Source of the DNA: Thiomargarita sp.
GTDB lineage: Bacteria; Pseudomonadota; Gammaproteobacteria; Beggiatoales; Beggiatoaceae
NCBI GenBank assembly: GCA_020721045.1
Contig: DYNN01000010.1
Location: 1 to 53,782, forward strand
Direction: 5' to 3'
DNA: 53,782 nt
Part shown: positions 27,457 to 36,000 of the stretch, in pieces
Layout of the letters: each line of letters opens with the position of its first letter
Numbering within the stretch: position 1 is the first letter of the stretch
The notes under the pieces: generated by a model
The model's database searches: none
Told to the model about the DNA's origin: nothing
Seen by the model: only the letters and a program-made list of their open reading frames with translations
Position numbers and translations under genes: made by a program

Positions 27457-28083
27457 ATGAATACAACAAAACGTTTAAAAGTTCCACCGACCAAAAGTAC
27501 CTTGCTCAATTTAAAAAGAAAAGTTACTTTTTTAGAACAAGGACATACACTATTAGAGCGAAAAAAAGAATTATTAACTCGCCTAGTTTATGAACGATTA
27601 AGACAATACCGTACTTTGCGTAAAGAAGCTAAAATTGCCGTTGAAACTGCTTATTATTGGTTAGGTGTGACGCATATGCGCATGGGCAGTCATGCTTTAC
27701 AACAAGCAGCACTGGGTGCCCAACTACCTTTAGCCGTTAAAATTTTGCCGCGTAGCAGTATTGGCGTGCAATATCCTGCTGTGACCGCAGAACGTCTGCC
27801 ATTACAACCAGTTGGCTTAATGGGGACTGAAACTAGTTTTGATGAAACACGTCGCTATTTAGCCGATATGGTTGTTTTATTAGCCCGTTTAGGTGAAGCT
27901 GAAACTGCATTATGGCGTTTATTAGAAGAACAGAGAAAAACTCAAAAGCGAGTTAATGCTTTGAAATATAACGTAATTCCTCAATATAAAGAAACGATTC
28001 ATTTTATCAATGCTACTTTAGAAGAAGAAGAACGCAATACTTTGTTTCAAATAAAAATATTAAGAGAGAGAAAACGGGCGTAA
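27457..28083 (+). CDS. V/A-type ATPase subunit D, isolated
   Basis: A 208-residue subunit D of the V/A-type ATPase, the central-stalk coiled coil that turns inside the A3B3 head. The N-terminal helix VPPTKSTLLNLKRK...EQGHTLLERKKELL and the C-terminal helix KTQKRVNALKYNVIPQYKETIHFI...LEEEERNTLFQIKILRERK match Thermus and Chlamydia subunit D closely, including the RVNALE/K...VIP block. Normally it sits in an operon with A, B, E, I and K; none is here. Either the operon is split in this genome or this is a stray copy. Confidence 0.88.
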   Translation: MNTTKRLKVPPTKSTLLNLKRKVTFLEQGHTLLERKKELLTRLVYERLRQYRTLRKEAKIAVETAYYWLGVTHMRMGSHALQQAALGAQLPLAVKILPRSSIGVQYPAVTAERLPLQPVGLMGTETSFDETRRYLADMVVLLARLGEAETALWRLLEEQRKTQKRVNALKYNVIPQYKETIHFINATLEEEERNTLFQIKILRERKRA

Positions 28084-28185
28084 CTGTATTTTTGCCAAAT
28101 ATTTATAACGATATACTATTTCCCCCTTCATCAAAGGTAATCTAGGAGAGATTTAAAAATCAATCACTTACAACGCGTTATATAT

Positions 28186-28830
28186 TTAATTTTTGTGAGC
28201 ATAGTATCGGTACTGTTTTAATTGAATAGGTTCGCGCCCTTGTTGTATACGCCATTGATTTGTATCACGTAATGAATAAATACAACCACAATATTCTTGA
28301 GAATAGAACTGTTCTTGTTTAGCAATTTCAAGCATACGCTGCGAACCGCCCTGTTTGCGCCAGTTATGTGTCCAATAAGTTAAATCCGTATAACGATTGG
28401 CAGCACGCTCACCACATTCATTGACTTGCTGCATATTTTTCCAACGCGAGATGCCCAACGAACTGGTAAAAATTTTAAATCCATGTTCATGTGCATACAA
28501 CGCTGAACGTTCTAATCGCATGTCAAAGCAGGCAGTACAACGTTGTCCGCGTTCTGGCTCATACTCTAAACCCTTAGTTCGCGTAAACCAATTATCTGGA
28601 TCATAATCGGCATCAATGAAGGGAATTTTGTGTTTTTCCGCAAATCTTATATTTTCTTGCTTACGTATTTCGTATTCGTTTTTTGGGTGAATATTGGGAT
28701 TGTAAAAAAATACGGTGTATTTCACTCCAATACTTTGTAATGATTGCATAATTTCTCCAGAACAAGGTGCACAACAAGAGTGGAGTAATACTTTTTTCTC
28801 ATGATTGGGTACGGTTAATGATATGGACAT
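28186..28830 (-). CDS. queH: Epoxyqueuosine reductase QueH
   Basis: A 214-residue QueH (formerly DUF208) that reduces epoxyqueuosine to queuosine in tRNA with an iron-sulfur cluster, a non-homologous replacement for QueG. The vicinal cysteines are Cys19-Cys20 in [12 protein letters not shown], with further cysteines in [13 protein letters not shown] and [24 protein letters not shown] is also diagnostic. It is the last gene of the STAS-export-kinase block but is separated from it by 51 bp and has its own CGGAAA ribosome site. Its function is unrelated. Confidence 0.93.
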   Translation of the reverse strand: MSISLTVPNHEKKVLLHSCCAPCSGEIMQSLQSIGVKYTVFFYNPNIHPKNEYEIRKQENIRFAEKHKIPFIDADYDPDNWFTRTKGLEYEPERGQRCTACFDMRLERSALYAHEHGFKIFTSSLGISRWKNMQQVNECGERAANRYTDLTYWTHNWRKQGGSQRMLEIAKQEQFYSQEYCGCIYSLRDTNQWRIQQGREPIQLKQYRYYAHKN

Positions 28831-28881
28831 GATTTTTCCGAAAATTTTTAATTTATTGTAAAGCTTGCTGAAATATTAAAG

Positions 28882-30996
28882 TCAGAACAGTCTGGATAAC
28901 CAACTGCGTTGTACTTTTTTACCAGTTGCATATTCTTTGAGTAAATCTGAAAAATAGCCATCACCTTTATAAACTTTTACCCGATTAATGATAGCACCTA
29001 CAGAAGGTGGATTTAAACGTTCCAATAAATGTGCGGCTCGTTTTAATTCGCTGGGTTCAACATGTTCAGCTTCAATAATCAATAAGATACAATCGGCAAT
29101 ATCTCCTAATAATTCTGCATCGGCTGATAATAAAATGGGCGGGCTGTCTAATAAAATTAGATCATATTGACTTTTTAATTGGGTCAAAATTGCGTTCAGT
29201 TGCCCTGCTGTAGCCATCAAATGTCGTTGCGCAACAGGTCCTACTGGTAAACGATCTGGCATAGAATCAGATGCAGGAATGATTAAGGCATTAAGCATAT
29301 TTAAAGAGACCGTCGGATAACTGAGCACACTATGTAAACCACCTTGAGCATGACCATTGTAACGATTATCTGGATTAAAGGCGTTTAATTCAACAGCTAA
29401 AGCACGTAAACCTAATAAATTCAAATGATGTGCTAATTCTAAAACCAAAGTTGTGGTACCACTACCCGGTTTCACTGGTGTTAAAGCAAAGCACCTATTT
29501 TTATGTTGATTTTTCTCTCGATAAAAAGTAAAAGCTAAACGCCGTAGTTGATCTAAAGTAAATTGTTGAGTAATTTCATTTTTACGCTCAAAAATCCAAG
29601 CCAATGGTGCAAAACCTAGAATTTTTTGAACCTCATTAGGCGTACGAATGCGTCGATCAATAATATCAATTAACATCGGTGTGGTTATACCTAAACCTAA
29701 CGCAATCACAATGACTAATAATGCTAATTTTCGACTTCCAGTACCCATTGCTACCGTTGTGGGTGTGGCTGGTGTATCCAATCGGGCAAAACCTGGTGAG
29801 TGAGATTCAATAGTCAAGAAATCAATTCGATTGCTTATTTGACGCAGTTGCTCATAAGCACGCTCCAAATCACGACTGATCAATAACGCTTCATTATAAC
29901 GACTGGCGTAATAAGTGGCTTGTTTTTGTTGTAGAGAAACCTCATTAGCTAGGGCTTTTTCTATACTACTTGCTTGTTGAATTGTGGCTTTATGCTTATC
30001 TATCAATTGTTGACGTGTTTCAGCTAAAGCCGTATTAGTTGCTTGCACTAAATCATGTTTTAACTTGTTAATTTCTTGTTCAGCCCGTTGTCGTCCGGGA
30101 TGATCTGGCGTCATATTCAGCGTTTCTGTGGTTAAATCAGCCTGTCTTTGCATGATTTTAGATTTGAAATTTTTTAATACGCTGTCTTCAGCCACAATTT
30201 GTTGGGCTAATGAATCTAATACTGTATTGCCCTTATCATCACGTTTATATAAGGCAGATAAAGCGGCTTCTGCTTCAACACGACGTTGTCGACTTGCAAC
30301 TTGGCTTGAAGTGCTATCAATGAGAATTTTATCATAAGGATTTAACACACCCTCTTTAAAAGTTGTTACACCTAATTCTTGGGCAATTTTAGTACGTTGT
30401 TCATTCCATTGTGGAATTAAATTAGAGAGTTGATCACGTCGGTTTTTTAAAGTTGTAATACGACCATCACTATCGTACAAATTTTCAGACTGAGATTTGC
30501 GCAAATAAATATCGACAATTGCGTTTAAAATAACGTCTAGCCCCTCTGGATTTTCATTTTCTAAAGTTACTGTAATCAATGGATTACGTTTAGAGCTAGA
30601 AGTATCCATTGCCTCTTTTAACCGTTTTAACGCTTTTTTATCTTCTTCACCCGATTTAACCCACAATGATCTAATTATAGGTAGTTGCAATGCTTCTTGT
30701 AACACATCCTCACGCATCAGCATATGCTCTTGTTGTGCTGAATACAGTAGATATTCTTGCCCTCGCAAATCTGTACTTCTTTCATCCAAATTACTGGCAG
30801 ATTGGGCAGAAATTAAAATCATGGCGCGTACCATATAGCTGGGTTTACCCTTTTCTATGGCAATGGGTATACCAATGGAAATAATGGCTGTCACTATAAG
30901 AAATATAAGCCATTTATGGTTAAGCAAACTGACTAAAGGCTTAAAACGCCCAGTTGCAATGGCTGAATCTGACGATTGAGTAATAGAAGAAGACAT
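28882..30996 (-). CDS. Wzz/Wzc-like chain-length protein with defective BY-kinase domain
   Basis: A 704-residue inner-membrane protein of the polysaccharide co-polymerase class. Two membrane helices (about 28-48 and 425-445) bracket a large periplasmic Wzz region with a long coiled coil (about 180-400). The cytoplasmic C-terminus is a BY-kinase-type P-loop domain, but Walker A reads KPGSGTTT at about 508: the lysine-serine of GKS is Thr-Thr. Walker A' (normally LLIDADLR) reads LAVELNAFNP, losing the catalytic Asp. Walker B LILLDSPP is intact. There is no tyrosine-rich tail. It is likely a structural chain-length regulator without kinase activity. It begins 2 bp after the Wza-like gene. Confidence 0.85.
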   Translation of the reverse strand: MSSSITQSSDSAIATGRFKPLVSLLNHKWLIFLIVTAIISIGIPIAIEKGKPSYMVRAMILISAQSASNLDERSTDLRGQEYLLYSAQQEHMLMREDVLQEALQLPIIRSLWVKSGEEDKKALKRLKEAMDTSSSKRNPLITVTLENENPEGLDVILNAIVDIYLRKSQSENLYDSDGRITTLKNRRDQLSNLIPQWNEQRTKIAQELGVTTFKEGVLNPYDKILIDSTSSQVASRQRRVEAEAALSALYKRDDKGNTVLDSLAQQIVAEDSVLKNFKSKIMQRQADLTTETLNMTPDHPGRQRAEQEINKLKHDLVQATNTALAETRQQLIDKHKATIQQASSIEKALANEVSLQQKQATYYASRYNEALLISRDLERAYEQLRQISNRIDFLTIESHSPGFARLDTPATPTTVAMGTGSRKLALLVIVIALGLGITTPMLIDIIDRRIRTPNEVQKILGFAPLAWIFERKNEITQQFTLDQLRRLAFTFYREKNQHKNRCFALTPVKPGSGTTTLVLELAHHLNLLGLRALAVELNAFNPDNRYNGHAQGGLHSVLSYPTVSLNMLNALIIPASDSMPDRLPVGPVAQRHLMATAGQLNAILTQLKSQYDLILLDSPPILLSADAELLGDIADCILLIIEAEHVEPSELKRAAHLLERLNPPSVGAIINRVKVYKGDGYFSDLLKEYATGKKVQRSWLSRLF

Positions 30997-30998
30997 AA

Positions 30999-32135
30999 TT
31001 ATTCGAAACCTTGATTGGCGGCTTTTTCATTTTCTAAATCAATGCGTTCGGCATCAAGACGCTCTTGTTGTTGATCAAGCACCCGGCGTTGTTTATCAGC
31101 ACGGATAGATTCAATATCCGCATAAATACCCAAAATTGTGCTAAATGGTGTGAGAAATTTAATTGCGTAATTAATTTTAGCAATCGTATTTGTTGGTACA
31201 TAGATAATATCATTTTCTTGTAGCGCAATATTTAACCGTTGATTTGGCGTAATAATTTCGTCTAAAGCCAATTCTTGATTGATACCTTCATTAGGACGAA
31301 TAATATTAATCCGATTGGGTGCTGCGTCAATCGTTGGACCACCGGCTTTTGCTAATGCTTCAACAAAAGACATATTGGGCGTCAGACGTAATGCACCCGG
31401 ATTTTTGACTTCACCCAGTACATAAATTAATCTTTCTTCAACATCAGGAACATAAAGAATATCATTACGTTGCAGCATTAAATTCAATGATAAATCCTTT
31501 CCTTTTAACAAGGGTTCTAATTCAATCCATGCCACTTGTGATCGACCTCGAAAAATAGCGCAACGAGTAAATGGTAAGCTTTGTCCATTTTCTAAACCAG
31601 TGGGTTCAACAAAACCGCCTGCTAACGAAATCGCCTCTAACACCGTTGGAGCAGTCATTTCAAAACGAATTTCACCCGGTTTTTTGACTCGACCCAACAC
31701 TAAAACACGATTAGAGTAATAACGATTTACTTTGATTGTCGTTTTCAGATCAACATAATATTTTTTCAAGGCAACATTAATTTGCTTAGCAGCTTGTTGT
31801 CGCGATAAATGAGCAATGTTGTAATTACCAACAATCGGTAAAGTGATATTACCATCGGGACCAATTGTATGTGTACCAGATAATTCGGGATAACCCCAGA
31901 CATCAACACTGATTTCATCGCCAGTGCCCAGTAAATAATCATGGTTATCGTCTGCATTAGTGGCTTTAAAAGTGGCTAATGGATCAGGCGGCGTTAAGGT
32001 AATTTCTTCCCGAGGGGATGGTAAAGTAAATTGTTCAGGCAGAGAAATTGTTGTGCTACAACCACCTATTAAATTGCTGCTTACCCATAAGCAAGCTACC
32101 AATAGGATGTGGTTAACTAAAGGGGAAATTTGCAT
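30999..32135 (-). CDS. Wza-like outer-membrane polysaccharide export lipoprotein
   Basis: A 378-residue polysaccharide export protein. It has a lipoprotein signal with lipidation at Cys26 (NLIGGC), a poly-export domain opening with YLLGTGDEISVDVWGYPELSG (about 67-87), then two SLBB repeats: GEIRFEMTAPTVLEAISLAGG and, later, GALRLTPNMSFVEALAKAGG. The C-terminal 40 residues are highly charged (DKQRRVLDQQQERLDAERIDLE) and probably form a helix. Proteins of this type form the outer-membrane channel for capsule or exopolysaccharide. STAS lies 24 bp upstream and the Wzc-like gene 2 bp downstream. Confidence 0.92.
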   Translation of the reverse strand: MQISPLVNHILLVACLWVSSNLIGGCSTTISLPEQFTLPSPREEITLTPPDPLATFKATNADDNHDYLLGTGDEISVDVWGYPELSGTHTIGPDGNITLPIVGNYNIAHLSRQQAAKQINVALKKYYVDLKTTIKVNRYYSNRVLVLGRVKKPGEIRFEMTAPTVLEAISLAGGFVEPTGLENGQSLPFTRCAIFRGRSQVAWIELEPLLKGKDLSLNLMLQRNDILYVPDVEERLIYVLGEVKNPGALRLTPNMSFVEALAKAGGPTIDAAPNRINIIRPNEGINQELALDEIITPNQRLNIALQENDIIYVPTNTIAKINYAIKFLTPFSTILGIYADIESIRADKQRRVLDQQQERLDAERIDLENEKAANQGFE

Positions 32136-32159
32136 AAATTGTAACTAATCGTGCGAGTA

Positions 32160-32522
32160 TCATGGATGGGTATGATGTGTTTTCTTTTGGGCACAATACG
32201 CAACTGCCGCATTTTCATCAAGATAAATAAAAAAAGTATATTGTAATTGAGTCAATTCAATTAAAGCGCGTACTTTTATAGTTGGATTTAATAATAACAC
32301 ATCACCTTGACAATATTGAGCCCGTTTTAATACAGAGACAAAAGTGGATAATCCTTTAACATCGATAAAATTTAATGAACTCAAGTCGATAATTAAATAG
32401 GGTGATTGTTGCGTTATTAATTGATTTAACTGATATTTTACTTCTTGCACTTCAGAACCCAGTAAGCTGCCAAAAAATTGTGCAATTTGTACACTATTAA
32501 CTGAACGACACTCCACATGCAT
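32160..32522 (-). CDS. STAS-domain protein lacking the phosphorylatable serine
   Basis: A 120-residue single STAS domain of the SpoIIAA/RsbV type, normally an anti-sigma-factor antagonist switched by serine phosphorylation. LIIDLSSLNFIDVKGLSTFVSVL (43-65) aligns with the SpoIIAA region FMDSSGLG; the phosphorylated Ser58 of SpoIIAA corresponds to Val55 here, and the next Ser to Lys56. The protein therefore cannot be switched in the classical way. It heads the operon with the Wza- and Wzc-like genes, as sypA heads the syp locus of Vibrio fischeri. Role in controlling export or synthesis is inferred. Confidence 0.8.
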   Translation of the reverse strand: MHVECRSVNSVQIAQFFGSLLGSEVQEVKYQLNQLITQQSPYLIIDLSSLNFIDVKGLSTFVSVLKRAQYCQGDVLLLNPTIKVRALIELTQLQYTFFIYLDENAAVAYCAQKKTHHTHP

Positions 32523-32663
32523 CTCAATTATTCCTGTTAAAATTAAAATAAACTTTGGCTTCTTCTGAGGTTATTCAATTCAATATGATAAAGTGATACA
32601 TTGACGCACAGCAAATATGAGACCAAATTAAAACAATTAGTTATCGTATGTAAATTGACTATG

Positions 32664-32797
32664 TCACCTTACGCACAACAGTGTTTGTAGGGTGCATAAA
32701 CGCAGTGTCATGCACCAAGCAATTTCAACATCACAAAGGTGTATGACGCTTCGCTTATACACCCTACAAGCTACAAAATTTTGTCTGCGTAAGGTGA
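32664..32797. mobile_element. MITE with terminal inverted repeats and direct-repeat flanks
   Basis: Terminal repeats TCACCTTACGCA (32664-32675) and TGCGTAAGGTGA (32786-32797) are exact complements. Inside, 31-base arms at 32686-32716 and 32738-32768 pair at 26 positions and include TGTAGGGTG...CACC, a motif of widespread bacterial hairpin repeats. TGACTATG flanks both sides (32656-32663 and 32799-32806), as expected for a target duplication of 8-9 bp. No reading frame is present, so it would depend on a transposase elsewhere. Confidence 0.75.
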
Positions 32798-32987
32798 GTG
32801 ACTATGTCATGAAGCATTCATCAATTTTTCTCTTAATGAAGCTAAGTTTACTATATATATTACAATAAATACTAAAAAAAATTAATCTATAAAAAAACCA
32901 TGTCCATAGAAGATTTTATCATATACGTGTTTTGTTGTGTTGCGATTACCCTATCGAGACGGCTGGTCGAAATAACATGATGCAGTA

Positions 32988-32993
32988 TATAAT
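32988..32993 (+). promoter_or_regulatory. Candidate -10 box for the hybrid kinase gene
   Basis: TATAAT, a perfect -10, lies 36 bases before the ATG of the hybrid kinase. The matching -35 region is poor (TGGTCG), so an activator may be needed. Confidence is limited because the region is AT-rich. Confidence 0.4.
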
Positions 32994-33029
32994 GGTGTCA
33001 AAATAAACTTTAACTTTCCTTTAAAAATC

Positions 33030-36000
33030 ATGCGTATTCATTCAAAATTATTATTAAATTCCACAATTACTGTATTTTGTCTGATTTTAATTGGCGGGAT
33101 TGGGCTTTTTTTTACCCATAATGTTGCACATATTTCAATGTCTATGGTCGAAACTGAAGCTTTACCCATTGCCACAATTGATGAATTGAAGAATTCTGTT
33201 TGGGAAATTTGGCTTAAATTAATCGTGCACACCAGTGTGTCCGATGTGGAAACGATGCAACAATTGGAGAAGGAAATTAGTGTATTAGAAAATAAAATTA
33301 CTTTACAAATTAATATCTTAGAAAAAAAATATCTTACTCACTTTGAAAATAAAAGCGATCATCTAAAAAATTTACAGTTATTTGAAGAACATTGGCAAAA
33401 ATTTCAACAATTGGCTGATAAAGTTTTGCAATTAAGTCAAGATTTTACCAAAGAAGATGCTTTAAATCTGATTTTACAGAAAGAACATGAAGATTATGAG
33501 CAAGTTATTGAATCGTTGCGTTCTTTAATTACTCAACATCAAACAAATATGAGTATATTGCGTAATCAGGCGATGAACGCACGAGAAAATGCAATGACGG
33601 CAATTATTACGCTTACACTACTTATCAGTTTGATCGCGCTTTGGTTAATTAATCGTTTTGGACATAGCTTAATCCAACCGTTATTTGCAGTCAGTAATCA
33701 GTTAAAATCTTTGTCGCTTGGGCAATTAGCGGAAGAAGTTATCGTTTATCATGGGCAAGACGAAATGTCAGAATTGATTAATTCTACACAACAATTAAAT
33801 GAAAACATGAAAATGATCATCTGCCAAGCAAATGCGATTGCTGAAGGTAATTATAATAATGAAATCAATCTTTTATCAAATTCTGATCGCTTAGGATTGG
33901 CATTAACTAATATGACGTATACGTTGCAAAATGTTATTACTCAAGCCCGTGCCATTGCCGAAGGTGATTATAGTCGAGAAGTTAAGATATTATCTGAGCA
34001 AGATCAATTAGGTAAAGCCTTACTTGATATGGTGCATACCCTACGACAGGTGACAGATAGAAATAATGAACAAAATTGGTTGAAAAGTGGATTGACTCAA
34101 TTACATGAACGATTGCGGGGCGAACAAGAGATTCAGTTGTTAGCGAAAAATACCATCGATTTTTTGACCACCTACTTGAAGGTTTCAGTGGGTTTATTTT
34201 ATTTGTTGCAAAATGAACAAAAGCCTTATTTACAATTTGTTGCAAGTTATGCTTACACCACATCCAATACTACAATTGATAAATTTTTTGTGGGTGAAGG
34301 TCTGGTTGGGCAAGCGGCTTTGGAAGGTAAACCGATTATACAAGCACTGTCGGACGATGTTTATTCGCATATCGTGCAGTCTAATTTATCAAAAGTCGCG
34401 CCGCGCTATGTGATTTTGTTACCATTTTCTTATGAAAAACAGGTAAAAGGTGTCATAGAATTAGGGTGTTACCACACATTAACTGATATTCAACATGAAT
34501 TACTCGAGCAAGCCATGCCCAATATTGGGATTGCGATTAATGGAGCAGAATCGCGGGTAAAAATGAAAGTGCTGTTAGAACAAAGCCAATGTCAAGCTAA
34601 AGAATTACAGGTTCAGCAAGAAGAATTACAAACTACTAATGAAGAATTGCAAACCCAACAAGAAGAATTACGTCAAGCAAATGAAGAACTTGAAATACGT
34701 AGTCGTGATTTGGAGCGGCAAAAAAATGAAGTGCGTAGTAAAAACTCTGTCTTAGAACAAACTCAAAAAGAAATTCAAACGAAAGCAAAGGAATTGGAAT
34801 TAGCCAGCAAATACAAATCCGAATTTTTGGCTAATATGTCACATGAATTACGTACTCCATTGAATAGTCTATTAGTTTTAGCACAATTGTTAACAGAAAA
34901 TAAAGCTAAAAATTTAACTGATAAGCAGGTGGAATACGCACAGACAATTCATAGTGCCGGTTCTGATTTATTGATTTTAATTAATGAAATCCTAGATTTA
35001 TCGAAAATTGAATCGGGTAAAGTTGAAATGAATCACGAGGATATTTTCTTAACTCCACTGGTTTCTTCAACTAAACAAAAATTCCAACCTTTGGCAGATC
35101 AAAAACAGTTACAATTTACTTTACAATTGGCTGATGATGTTGCAAATACCAAGTTACATACCGATGAACAACGATTAAAGCAGATTATTAATAATTTACT
35201 TTCTAATGCGTTTAAATTTACAGCAAAAGGTGAAATTAAGCTTAATATTCAATTGGTTGATAAAAACATTTGTCAAAAATTTAAGGTATCACAATGTCTT
35301 GCAATCAGTGTCAGCGATACGGGTATTGGTATTCCTGAAGATAAACAAAAGGTTATCTTTGAAGCGTTTCAACAAGTAGATGGTACTACCAATCGTCGTT
35401 ATGGTGGTACAGGTTTGGGTTTATCGATTTCTCGTCAATTAGCGCGTCTTTTGGGTGGCGATTTAGTGGTTCAGAGTGTTGAAAATAAAGGCAGTACTTT
35501 CACCCTGTATCTACCTTATGTAACTGCTGCAACCGCGCCAATCAAAAAAATAGTACAACCACTTGAATTACCAAATAATATTTCATTAAAATCAGAAGTG
35601 ATAGCACTTACACCGACTATTTCTATTTATCCTGATGATCGTGGTAATTTACAAGAAAACGATAAAGTCATTGCTATTATTGAAGATGATCATAATTTTC
35701 TCAATATTCTCATAGAATTAACTCATGATAAGGGTTTTAAATGTATTGCGGCAGATGATGGCAAATTAGGTTTACAATTAATAGAAGAATACTTGCCTGA
35801 TGCGATTATTTTGGATGTCAAATTGCCATCAACCGATGGTCTAACGGTCATGGAAAAACTTAAAGATAATCCGGCTACACGTCATATTCCGGTACATTTT
35901 ATTTCCGGACAAGAGCAAGATAATCAAGTAAAAAAAATGGGGGCAATTGGCTTTTTGCTAAAACCGACCAATACCAGTGAATTAGCGGATGCATTTAAGA

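Larger units (their letters stand above)
32523..33029. other. Divergent intergenic region with a MITE
   Basis: A 507-bp region between the STAS gene (minus) and the hybrid kinase gene (plus). It holds a MITE-like element (32664-32797) with flanking direct repeats and, near the kinase, TATAAT at 32988-32993 about 37 bases before the start codon. No coding frame or RNA gene is seen in the rest. Confidence 0.55.
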
